From Verrucomicrobiia bacterium (lineage in GTDB: Bacteria > Verrucomicrobiota > Verrucomicrobiia > Limisphaerales > CAIMTB01), in contig JAHCBA010000006.1 of NCBI GenBank assembly GCA_019634625.1, forward strand, positions 149,353-213,352: a DNA stretch of 64,000 nt, given 5' to 3'. The notes below the pieces were generated by a model that saw only the letters and a program-made list of their open reading frames with translations, did not search any database and had not been told where the DNA came from. How positions within the stretch are numbered: the stretch's first letter is position 1; the number at the start of each line of letters is the position of its first letter. Below, one piece after another: positions 34,836-42,881 of this stretch. The position numbers were made by a program, and so were the translations under genes.

Positions 34836-34900
34836 CCCCCCTGGCCGCCCCCCCTGGCCGCACTCCCTGGCCGCACTCCCTGGCCGCACTCCCCAGTCGC
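34836..34900. repeat. 13-bp tandem repeat (ACTCCCTGGCCGC type, about 5 units)
   Basis: CTGGCCGC recurs at 34841, 34854, 34867 and 34880 with exact 13-bp spacing, and a degenerate fifth unit (CCAGTCGC) follows at 34893. It is a short minisatellite in a non-coding spacer. Confidence 0.85.
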
Positions 34901-34964
34901 CGTCCACCCGCGGGAGAGCATTCCGCAGCGAGGGAAGGGGACGGGGGGTGGGATGGAGAGAACG

Positions 34965-35195
34965 CCAAATACAAGGTCAGGCATTTAATTCATGACGCCG
35001 CACTAGAACAGGAATAATACAAAGGCAGGCACTTAGTTGATAACGCCGCGATCCCGTTCCAACCGGGCACCTCCAGGAAGAACGCCAAACGGAAGCCCCA
35101 CTCCGCCGTGGTGATCGTCGCGGGCCGGAACCGTCAACATCAGTATGCCGGGCTTATTATGAGGCAAGGTCAATAATATAATGTCAGGCTTAGTA
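34965..35195 (+). repeat. Cluster 2 of the degenerate 26-bp AT-rich direct repeat (four copies)
   Basis: Copies begin near 34965, 35013, 35134 and 35170. The first two include AAATACAAGGTCAGGCATTT and TAATACAAAGGCAGGCACTT, 49 bp apart and both followed by a GACGCCGC/AACGCCGC block. The last two include AACATCAGTATGCCGGGCTT and AATAATATAATGTCAGGCTT, 36 bp apart, the same spacing as in cluster 1. All lie in the same orientation. Confidence 0.6.
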
Positions 35196-35265
35196 TCTTG
35201 CGCTTGGGGTTGCATTCCCGATTCCCGGCTGGGCGGCCTGCGGGTCGTAGCCCATTCTTGCGGGG

Positions 35266-36024
35266 TTGAGTCACCAGGAAACCTACTATCGCCACAACGA
35301 GGCGTACGCCGAGTTCCTCGCCAATTGGGACGCGGCCTTCTACGCCAAGTACACGGACGCCCTGCGCCCGGACCGCCCTGGCGCGCGCGTGCTGGATGTC
35401 GGGTGCGGTGCGGGACAGGTGATCGGACGACTCGCTGCCGACGGCTTCGAGGCCTACGGGGTCGAGGTGTCCGAACCCAGCGTGGCCCGCGCGCGGCGGG
35501 TTTGTCCGCACGTCGAGGCCTATGACGGACGCCGTCTTCCGTATCCGGATGCCCATTTTGCGGCGGTCGGGACCCTCAACGTCCTCGAGCATGTGGATGA
35601 ACCCGAAGCGTTCCTTGCGGAGCTGGTCCGCGTGGCCGAGCCGGCCGCGCGCCTGGTCGTCAGCAGTCCCAACTTTCTTCGTGTCCTGGGCCCCGGGTAC
35701 CATCCGCGAATGCGGGGTCTCGCCCGGAAGTTCGGTAATCTCCGCATGCTGCTGGCCCGTCGGCAACGCCTCCGCGCCGCACCGCACGCCGTGCGGTTCG
35801 AGCGGATGCTGCCCATCCTGCGCCAGCCGTTTCAGCCCGACGACGACGCCATCGTGGCCACCAATCCCCTGGAGATCGCCTTCTTTCTCGAACGCTACGG
35901 CTGCACCATCGAACGCGTCGAGTGCACCGACCGGTATGTTCCCCGCCCCTTGGAATGGCTGCTCAATCTCACGCCCCTGAAATGGATCATGTTCAACGCC
36001 TTCGTCGTCGCGCGTCGCGCCTGA
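35266..36024 (+). CDS. Class I SAM-dependent methyltransferase
   Basis: The 252-residue protein carries a Methyltransf_11-type domain. ARVLDVGCGAGQVIGRLAADGFEAYGVEVS covers motif I and the acidic loop, AAVGTLNVLEHVDEPEAFLAELVRVAEP contains the VLEHV signature of the family, and RLVVSSPNFLRVLGPGYHP follows. Proteins with this N-S-PN-x-RVL arrangement often act on lipids, quinones or glycans, but the acceptor here is unknown. The start is a TTG at 35266 with no obvious alternative. The following YdjY gene starts inside its 3' end, so the two form a coupled pair. Confidence 0.82.
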   Translation: MSHQETYYRHNEAYAEFLANWDAAFYAKYTDALRPDRPGARVLDVGCGAGQVIGRLAADGFEAYGVEVSEPSVARARRVCPHVEAYDGRRLPYPDAHFAAVGTLNVLEHVDEPEAFLAELVRVAEPAARLVVSSPNFLRVLGPGYHPRMRGLARKFGNLRMLLARRQRLRAAPHAVRFERMLPILRQPFQPDDDAIVATNPLEIAFFLERYGCTIERVECTDRYVPRPLEWLLNLTPLKWIMFNAFVVARRA

Positions 36025-36698
36025 CCGCCGCCGCCACTCTCGGGCTGATCCTTGCCGCCGCCGCCACTCCCGACGCGTCGTGTCTCACCGTCGGTCCCGA
36101 AGGCATCCGCTTCGGCCTCGTCCGGGTCGATGCAGGGGCGCGGACGGCGTCGTTCCCCGCGTATGTCAACATGACCAACGGCATCCTGGAGTACGCGGTG
36201 GTCACGGATTACGGGAAGGTCCATGAGAGCCTTCTCTTCACGGAGGCCAAGCCCATGGATGTGCAGTCCGCCCTCCTTCTGCTCAACGCCCGTCCGGTGG
36301 GAACCAACGGCCTTGATCTCCCGTCCGACCGGCAGCCGGCAGCCTCCAGGGTCGCCCTCCGAGTCGTCTGGGAGGAGAACGGTCGCCGCGTTGAACGCGC
36401 CCTTCCGGACCTGATCCGCCTCACGGAGGGGCCTCATGGCGCCATTACCGGAGCCCTTGCGCCCGGCCCATGGCTTTTCAACGGCTCGATGATCAGTGCC
36501 GAGGGATTCGCCGCCCATTTCGAGGGTTCCCTGATCTCTCTCATCCGCGACCCGGTCGCCATCGTCAACAATCCCCATCCTTCCCGGGATGACGACGAAA
36601 TCCACGTTCCCGACCCCGGCCAGGTTCCCGGAGTGGGCACGCCCGTCACGGTCGAGATCACCGTACCCAGGACCGAATCAGCCCCTGCGGAACCCTGA
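35982..36698 (+). CDS. YdjY-domain exported protein
   Basis: The 238-residue protein has a signal-peptide-like N-terminus (LTAAATLGLILAAAATPDAS) and a YdjY domain. FPAYVNMTNGILEYAVVTDYGKVHESLLFTEAKPMDVQSALLLL is the conserved block, followed by VRVVWEENGR-like and SMISAEGFAAHFEGSLI segments. The family is found in Planctomycetes and Verrucomicrobia and in some enterobacterial ferredoxin-linked operons; its function is not known. The ATG at 35982 overlaps the methyltransferase gene by 43 bp. Confidence 0.8.
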   Translation: MDHVQRLRRRASRLTAAATLGLILAAAATPDASCLTVGPEGIRFGLVRVDAGARTASFPAYVNMTNGILEYAVVTDYGKVHESLLFTEAKPMDVQSALLLLNARPVGTNGLDLPSDRQPAASRVALRVVWEENGRRVERALPDLIRLTEGPHGAITGALAPGPWLFNGSMISAEGFAAHFEGSLISLIRDPVAIVNNPHPSRDDDEIHVPDPGQVPGVGTPVTVEITVPRTESAPAEP

Positions 36699-36852
36699 AC
36701 GGCGCGATCCGGTGCTGGCTCTTGCAGGCGTGGGAATGCCGTGTTTCGCGACACTGTCCTGAGCCCCCATCGGCGTCTGCCGAACCTTCCGAACCCGTAC
36801 CCTCCGAACCCAACCTCTTCCCGTCGTCGTTCCACCCCATCCTCCCTGCCGC

Positions 36853-37779
36853 ATGTCCCGCACGCCGAAAACGACCCGGCCGGCCCGCCTCTGGGCCCTC
36901 GCCATCACCGTGGCCCCTGAAGCGGACGAGGCCGTTGCCGAATGGCTGGCCCATTACACCGATCGGTCGCCCATCACCAGCCACAGCCGGGTCACCGGAT
37001 TGAGCACCGTGACGGCCTACATCGAGGACCCCGGATGGTGGACACCCGTCCGGCGACGGGAAACGCGGCTGGCTCTGGGGGCTCTGAGGGAATTCGGTCT
37101 CGAGCCGGGCCCCGCGACCGTCCGCTGGCGACGCGTGGCGGACGCCGACTGGCGCGAATCCTGGAAGCGCCATTTCCCGCCGCTCTCGATCCAGGGCCGG
37201 CTCCTGGTGCGGCCGAGCTGGAGTCGGGCCCGTCCTGCCGCCGGGCAGGTCGAGGTGGTGTTGGATCCGGGACTTTCGTTCGGCACCGGACAGCATCCGA
37301 CCACGGCCTTCTGCCTGCGGGAGGTGGTGCGCGGCCGGCCGCGTCGGGAGCCGGGCGCGCTGCTCGATGTGGGAACGGGCTCGGGCATCCTCGCCATCGC
37401 GGCCGCCCGGCTCGGCTATGCGCCGGTGGACGCCTTCGATTTCGATGGCGAGGCGGTGGAGATCGCGCGCCGGAATGCCGCGGCCAACGGAGTGGCCGAC
37501 CGAATCCGGTTGCGCCGGCTCGATGTCCGGCGGCTCGCTCCCCGGCCCCGGCGTCGCTATGAAGTCGTGTGCGCCAATCTCACCGCCAACCTCCTGCTGG
37601 AGCACGCGGAGCTGCTGGTGGCGCAACTCGCCCCCGGGGCGCACCTGGTTCTGGCCGGAATCCTGGCCGGGGAATTCGAGTCCGTGGCCGACCGGTTCCT
37701 TGCCCTGGGCCTGCGCGAAGTGCGGCGCCGATGCCAGCGCGAATGGTGTTCGGGCTTGTTCGTGTGGCCCAGCGCCTGA
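36853..37779 (+). CDS. prmA: Ribosomal protein L11 methyltransferase (PrmA family)
   Basis: The 308-residue enzyme has an N-terminal substrate-recognition domain and a C-terminal methyltransferase domain. The diagnostic PrmA motif is LSFGTGQHPTT, followed by LLDVGTGSGILAIAAARLG, DFDGEAVEIARRNAAANG, and VVCANLTANLLLEHAELL in place of the family's NI-A/L-N-L motif. PrmA trimethylates ribosomal protein L11 in the cytoplasm. It stands alone; downstream is the convergent permease array. A generic small-molecule methyltransferase is less likely given the GTGQHPTT motif. Confidence 0.88.
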   Translation: MSRTPKTTRPARLWALAITVAPEADEAVAEWLAHYTDRSPITSHSRVTGLSTVTAYIEDPGWWTPVRRRETRLALGALREFGLEPGPATVRWRRVADADWRESWKRHFPPLSIQGRLLVRPSWSRARPAAGQVEVVLDPGLSFGTGQHPTTAFCLREVVRGRPRREPGALLDVGTGSGILAIAAARLGYAPVDAFDFDGEAVEIARRNAAANGVADRIRLRRLDVRRLAPRPRRRYEVVCANLTANLLLEHAELLVAQLAPGAHLVLAGILAGEFESVADRFLALGLREVRRRCQREWCSGLFVWPSA

Positions 37780-37838
37780 CAAGGAGCACCCTCCGTTGAA
37801 GCCAGCGGCGGACGCCAGTCGGTATCGTCGATGTTCCG

Positions 37839-40277
37839 CTATTCCGCCCGCAGCGCCACGATCGGATTGACCCGCGCCGCGCGCCGGGCCGGAAGCCAGC
37901 AGGCGACCAAGGCGACGCTCGTAAGCGCCACCGCGACGCCCAGAAAGGTGAAGGGATCGGTGGCCCCGACGGCGTAAAGCTGGCTCGAGAGGTAACGCGT
38001 CAGGGCCAGGGCCCCGGCCAGCCCGATGGCAACGCCCAGCAGCGTGAGCCGAAGCCCGCCATGGAGGATCATTCCCAGCACCGCACTCTGTTGCGCGCCC
38101 AGGGCCATCCGCACGCCGATCTCGCGCCGACGTTGCGTGACCGAATACGACATCACGCCGTAGATGCCGACCACGGTGAGCAGCAGCGCCACCGCCGCAA
38201 AGCTGCCCAGCAGGACCGTGTTCAGGCGACGCGAAGTCGTGGTATCCGCCAGCCGCTGCTCCATCGACATCACGTTGTGGAGCGCCTGGGTCGGGTCCAC
38301 CTCCGCCACCACGCCCCGGACGGAAGGGATCAGGGTGGCCGGATCCCCGGCGACGCGGACGACGAAGCTCAGGGCGTCCCCCACTTCCTCCAACTCGGGG
38401 CTGTACACTTCCGGCATGACGTCTCCCGCAAGGCCACCCTGCCGCACGTCGCTGACAACTCCCACCACGGTGAGCCACGGCAGCTCACCCGACCCCAGGA
38501 GATGGATGCGTTTGCCGACCGCGCTTTCGCCGGGGAAGTGATGCTTCTCGAACGTCTCGTTGACGATCACCACGCCCGAGGCGGGACGGGCGTCCTGAGG
38601 CAAGAATGCCCTTCCGCTCTTCACCGGAATCCCCATCGCATGGAAGTAGTCGGGGGTGACTGTGGGGCGCGAGGCCGGCCTCACATTCAGTTCGCCCCTT
38701 CTCAGCCTGTTGAAGTCGATCGGTGGCCGGCCCTCGATCTCCACCAGGGTGATGCGCTCGAAGGGAGTGAGCGGAAGCGAATCGGTCGCGGCGGCCGACT
38801 GAACACCGGGCAGAGCCTTCAACCGCTCGACGACCTGTCCCACGAAGTGGATTCTCCGGGCCTGGGGCGTTCCCTCGGTCAGGGTTGCCTGAAACGTCAA
38901 CACCCCTTCGGTGCGGAAGCCGGGATTCACCTCGGTCAGTCGCGCGAAGCTCTTGATCAACAGCCCGGCGCCGACGAGCAGCACCAGCGCCAGCGCCACC
39001 TCAGACACGACCAGGAGATGGCGAAACCGGTTGCGATGCCCGCCGGCATCCCCGCGGCCCGATACCTTGAGCGCGGCATTCACGTCCGTGCGCCAGGCTT
39101 GAACCGCCGGCGCGAGTCCGAATGCCACGCCCGTGATCACCGACACGCCGAGGGTGAACGCCAGCACCCACGCATCGATGCGAATCCCCTCCATCGCCGG
39201 CAGGGTCGCGCCGCCCCATTGCCCTAGCAGGTGGACGCCCCAGTACGCCAGGAACAATCCCAAGCCGCCGCCGATCAGAGAAAGCAGCACGCTCTGGGTG
39301 AGAAGTTCACGGGCGATCCGCCAGCGTCCGGCGCCCAGCGCGGCCCGGACGGCCATCTCGCGTTGCCGGGCGGCCGCCCGCGCGAGTTGGAGGTTGGCGA
39401 CATTCGCACAGGCGATGAGGAGCACAAAGCCGACGGCGCCCAGCAACACCAGCAGTGCGCCCTTCACGCCGCCGACGACCTGTTCGTGCAGGCTGACCCA
39501 TGTCAGGATGCCGCCGCCGCCGCCCTGGCCGGTTGAAGTCACGGACGGGCCACCCGGCTGAGGGCGCTGCGCAAGGGTCTGCAACTCGGCCTGCGCCTGT
39601 TGAAGCGTCACGCCGGGCTTCAACCGGGCGATGGCTTTGAGAAGCATGATCCCTTCGCCGTGCTTTACGAAGGTTCCCCCTGTCTCACTCAGAGCCATCG
39701 GGATCCAAAGCTGAAAGGGCTCGGGATGGCGAAAGCGCGCCGGAAGAACGCCCACGACGGTATATCTCTCCTGGTTCAAGGTGATGGTACGGCCCAGGAT
39801 GTCCGCGGCACCGCCGAACCGGGAATGCCAGAGGCCATGTCCGAGAATGACCGACTTGGGACCCCCGGGCGTGTCCTCCTCCGAGGTGAAGTTCCGTCCC
39901 AATGCCGGATGGACGCCGAGCAGTGGAAAGAAGTCCGCCGTCACGGCACCGGCCATGACCCGTTCCGCCGAACCGCTCCTGGTGAGGGTCATGTCGCCGC
40001 CTTCATAGGCGGCGCTGCGCGCCAGGGACTGACTCCGGGCATGAATCTCGAGGAATGCGGCACCGCTGATGGAGGTGCCGGGTTCGCCGGACCAATCGGA
40101 TCGCAACTGCACCAATTGGTCGGGGTCGGGATAGGGCAGCGGCCGGAGCAGGACGGCATGGACCACGCTGAAGATGGCGGTATTCGCCCCGATCCCGAGG
40201 GCGAGCGTGAGCACGGCCACCGTGGTGAAGCCGGGGTTCTTCAGCAACTGGCGGAGGGCGAACTTGAGGTCGGTCAT
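37839..40277 (-). CDS. ADOP-type ABC permease (MacB/FtsX), array copy 1
   Basis: The 812-residue membrane protein has the duplicated orphan-permease layout. N-terminal [20 protein letters not shown] and a membrane helix come first, then a MacB_PCD periplasmic domain and an FtsX domain with three helices ([20 protein letters not shown] ... [19 protein letters not shown]). A central helix, a second periplasmic domain and a second FtsX domain follow, with [19 protein letters not shown] and the closing [20 protein letters not shown]. Such proteins resemble MacB/LolC-type permeases but have no ATP-binding domain. It is the most downstream of seven paralogues on this strand. The full set of domains suggests it is intact. 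Confidence 0.88.
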   Translation of the reverse strand: MTDLKFALRQLLKNPGFTTVAVLTLALGIGANTAIFSVVHAVLLRPLPYPDPDQLVQLRSDWSGEPGTSISGAAFLEIHARSQSLARSAAYEGGDMTLTRSGSAERVMAGAVTADFFPLLGVHPALGRNFTSEEDTPGGPKSVILGHGLWHSRFGGAADILGRTITLNQERYTVVGVLPARFRHPEPFQLWIPMALSETGGTFVKHGEGIMLLKAIARLKPGVTLQQAQAELQTLAQRPQPGGPSVTSTGQGGGGGILTWVSLHEQVVGGVKGALLVLLGAVGFVLLIACANVANLQLARAAARQREMAVRAALGAGRWRIARELLTQSVLLSLIGGGLGLFLAYWGVHLLGQWGGATLPAMEGIRIDAWVLAFTLGVSVITGVAFGLAPAVQAWRTDVNAALKVSGRGDAGGHRNRFRHLLVVSEVALALVLLVGAGLLIKSFARLTEVNPGFRTEGVLTFQATLTEGTPQARRIHFVGQVVERLKALPGVQSAAATDSLPLTPFERITLVEIEGRPPIDFNRLRRGELNVRPASRPTVTPDYFHAMGIPVKSGRAFLPQDARPASGVVIVNETFEKHHFPGESAVGKRIHLLGSGELPWLTVVGVVSDVRQGGLAGDVMPEVYSPELEEVGDALSFVVRVAGDPATLIPSVRGVVAEVDPTQALHNVMSMEQRLADTTTSRRLNTVLLGSFAAVALLLTVVGIYGVMSYSVTQRRREIGVRMALGAQQSAVLGMILHGGLRLTLLGVAIGLAGALALTRYLSSQLYAVGATDPFTFLGVAVALTSVALVACWLPARRAARVNPIVALRAE

Positions 40278-40362
40278 GGGGACAGTTGGTAAAGGGTGAA
40301 GGGTTGAAGAGGGTGTGCCGGTGCATCGCTCTTCAACGGTTCATCTTTTCATTCCATTGAGT

Positions 40363-42762
40363 TCATTCACTTCGCAGAGCGACCATCGGATTCACCCTTG
40401 AAGCGCGGTGGGCGGGAATCCAGCAGGCCATCAGCGCGACGACGATGAGGACGGCGGAGACGAATCCGAATGTCGGCGGGTCGTGCGGCCGGATTTCGTA
40501 GAGCAGTCCGGCAAGCAGGCGGGCCAGGGCGAGCCCGCCCGCCAATCCGAACGCAACGCCGAGTCCGGTCAGGACGGCCCCTTGCCGAAGAACCATCCGG
40601 ATCACATCCCCCAGTTGGGCGCCCAAGGCCATGCGGATGCCGATCTCCTGGATCCTTTGGGAAACGGAACAGGCCATCACTCCATGGATGCCGACAGCGG
40701 ATAGAACGAGGGCCAGGACGGCAAACGCGGCCAGCAAACCGGTTTGGAGGCGACGTTCGGCCAGGGTGCCGTCGAGCAGAGTCGCCATGGGGCGGATGTT
40801 CTCGAGCGGCAGTTCCGGGTCGATCCGGGCAACGGTCTGCCGGAGAGATTCACTCAGAATGGCGGGGTCGCCATCGGTCCGGACGACCAGCGACATCAAT
40901 CCCCAGCAGCTTTGGTCGATCGGCAGGAACATCTGCGGCTCGGCAGGCTCAGCCAGGTTCGAGTCCCGGAAGTCGCGCACGATCCCAATGATCTCCCAGA
41001 GGTCATTCGCGCAGTCGATGCGCTGGCCGATCACCTCGTCGCCCCTCAATCCCGGAAAGAACGCGCGGGTGAAGGACTCGTTGACCAGGACGGTCCGGGG
41101 CGCGTTCGCCGTGTCGCGCGCATCGAAATCCCGTCCGCGCAACAGGGTGGCGCCGATGGTTTTGAAGTAACCCGGCGTCACCTGCCGATACGAGGCGATG
41201 TTCGGCTCGTTCGCCTTCGGTGGCGGCCTGCCTTCGATGGACAGTGACGACTTCGAAATCATGCCGCCGTAGGGCAGACCGAAAACGGCTGAGGCTGATC
41301 TGACTCCAGGCAGGGCCGACGCCTCCGCCACAATCCGCTGAAAGGTCGCAGCCTGGATGGCCGCGGTGGGATACTTCCTTTCCGGAAGGGCCAGGTTGGC
41401 CGTGAGCAGGTTCGATGGCTGGAAACCCGGATCAACATCGTACAACATTGCGAAGCTGCGGAGAAGCAGGCCGGCCCCCGCAAGCAGGACCAGTGACAGG
41501 GCGATCTCGCCGACCACGAGGGCGCTACGGATCCGGTTCCGCCGGAAGCCCTCGGTCAGGCCACGCCCGTGCTCTTTCAGCACTTCGTTCAAATCTGTTC
41601 GCCAGGCAGAGATCGCCGGGGCCATGCCGCAGACCAGGCCCGTTCCGACCGCGATCACCAGCGAGAATGCCAACACGGTGGAATTCATCGAGATCCCGGC
41701 CATGCGCGGTAGATCCGATGGGGCGAGCGCCACAATGGCCGTGACACCCCAACGCCCCAGCAGGAGTCCCAGCCCGCCGGCGACCAGACTCAACAGCAAT
41801 CCCTCCGTCACAAGTTGCCGGAGAATCCGGACGCGGCCGGCTCCCAGCGAAGTCCGCAGCGCAAACTCCCGGCTGCGCGCAGTCGCACGGGCCAGGAGAA
41901 GATTGGCGACGTTCGCGCAGGCGATCAGAAGCACGCACGCCACGGCACCAAGCAGCACCAGGAGGGGCCGCCGCGTCGTGCCAACTGTCTCCTCGTGGAG
42001 ACCGATCAGGCTGCTCGAGAAGTCCTTGGACTCCTCGTGTTCCCCGGCGAGGCGGGCCGAGATGGTCTGCATCTCAGAGGCGGCCTCCTGGTGGGATACG
42101 CCCTGCTTCAGCCGCCCGATCACCTGCAGGTAGCGCGATCCACGGTCGGCGAGTTCTTCCGCGCTGAAAGCGGCGGGCGTCCATAACTCTGTCTTCGAAG
42201 ACGGTATCCCGATTCGGTCCGGAACGACGCCCACGACCTCATACCCTTCGCCGTCGAGCTGGATGATGCGGCCAACGACGGCCGGATCGCCCCCGAATGT
42301 GCCCTGCCACATGGCCCGGCTTACAATCGCCACCCTGTGCCGGCCCACGGTTTCCTCCTCCGGGGCGAACGCCCGCCCGTTGACCGGATTCACCCCGAGC
42401 AGCTGGAAGAAATTCGCGGATACTCTGGCGGCATTGAGACGGCGGGCCTCGCCTTGGCCGGTGAGGTTGTAGCCCATGTAGGTCATCGCCGAGAGTGACT
42501 CGAAGGTCGAGCTCTGGTTCCTCCAGTCGAGGAATGTTGGCGGAGAGACAGGAACACCGTCCGCGCCTCGGGCTGGCACGGTTTCATGGATGCGGACCAG
42601 CCGCTCCGGCGCGGGGAACGGCAACGGAGCCAGCAGCACCCCGTGGACGACGCTGAAGATGGCGGTGTTGGCGCCGATGCCGAGCGCGAGGGTGAGCACG
42701 GCCACGGCGGTGAAGCCGGGGTTCTTGAGCAACTGGCGGAGGGCGAATTTGAGATCATTCAT
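40363..42762 (-). CDS. ADOP-type ABC permease, array copy 2
   Basis: The 799-residue paralogue begins [20 protein letters not shown]. Its first FtsX domain has [47 protein letters not shown], and the protein ends with CWIPAHRASRVNPMVALRSE, where the usual PARRAARV is altered to PAHRASRV. The ATG at 42762 matches the conserved start of the other copies; an open frame extends 41 codons upstream. It lies 85 bp upstream of copy 1 and 119 bp downstream of copy 3. Confidence 0.88.
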   Translation of the reverse strand: MNDLKFALRQLLKNPGFTAVAVLTLALGIGANTAIFSVVHGVLLAPLPFPAPERLVRIHETVPARGADGVPVSPPTFLDWRNQSSTFESLSAMTYMGYNLTGQGEARRLNAARVSANFFQLLGVNPVNGRAFAPEEETVGRHRVAIVSRAMWQGTFGGDPAVVGRIIQLDGEGYEVVGVVPDRIGIPSSKTELWTPAAFSAEELADRGSRYLQVIGRLKQGVSHQEAASEMQTISARLAGEHEESKDFSSSLIGLHEETVGTTRRPLLVLLGAVACVLLIACANVANLLLARATARSREFALRTSLGAGRVRILRQLVTEGLLLSLVAGGLGLLLGRWGVTAIVALAPSDLPRMAGISMNSTVLAFSLVIAVGTGLVCGMAPAISAWRTDLNEVLKEHGRGLTEGFRRNRIRSALVVGEIALSLVLLAGAGLLLRSFAMLYDVDPGFQPSNLLTANLALPERKYPTAAIQAATFQRIVAEASALPGVRSASAVFGLPYGGMISKSSLSIEGRPPPKANEPNIASYRQVTPGYFKTIGATLLRGRDFDARDTANAPRTVLVNESFTRAFFPGLRGDEVIGQRIDCANDLWEIIGIVRDFRDSNLAEPAEPQMFLPIDQSCWGLMSLVVRTDGDPAILSESLRQTVARIDPELPLENIRPMATLLDGTLAERRLQTGLLAAFAVLALVLSAVGIHGVMACSVSQRIQEIGIRMALGAQLGDVIRMVLRQGAVLTGLGVAFGLAGGLALARLLAGLLYEIRPHDPPTFGFVSAVLIVVALMACWIPAHRASRVNPMVALRSE

Positions 42763-42881
42763 TGCGTAGGCTTTCGGTCTCAAGTGGTCAGTGTTCAGCA
42801 GATGCGGTCGCAAGTTTTCCGACGGCTCGCGGCCGGCGGCTTCCTGTCTGAAAGCTTGAAGCGGAAAACGGGTTGCTCGGT

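Larger units (their letters stand above)
34629..35265. other. Gene-free spacer with minisatellite and AT-rich repeats
   Basis: About 640 bp without a supportable gene separate the divergent DUF1080 and methyltransferase genes. They hold a 13-bp tandem repeat (34836-34900) and four copies of the degenerate 26-bp motif (34965-35195). The left part (34629-34835) shows nothing recognisable. Confidence 0.6.
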
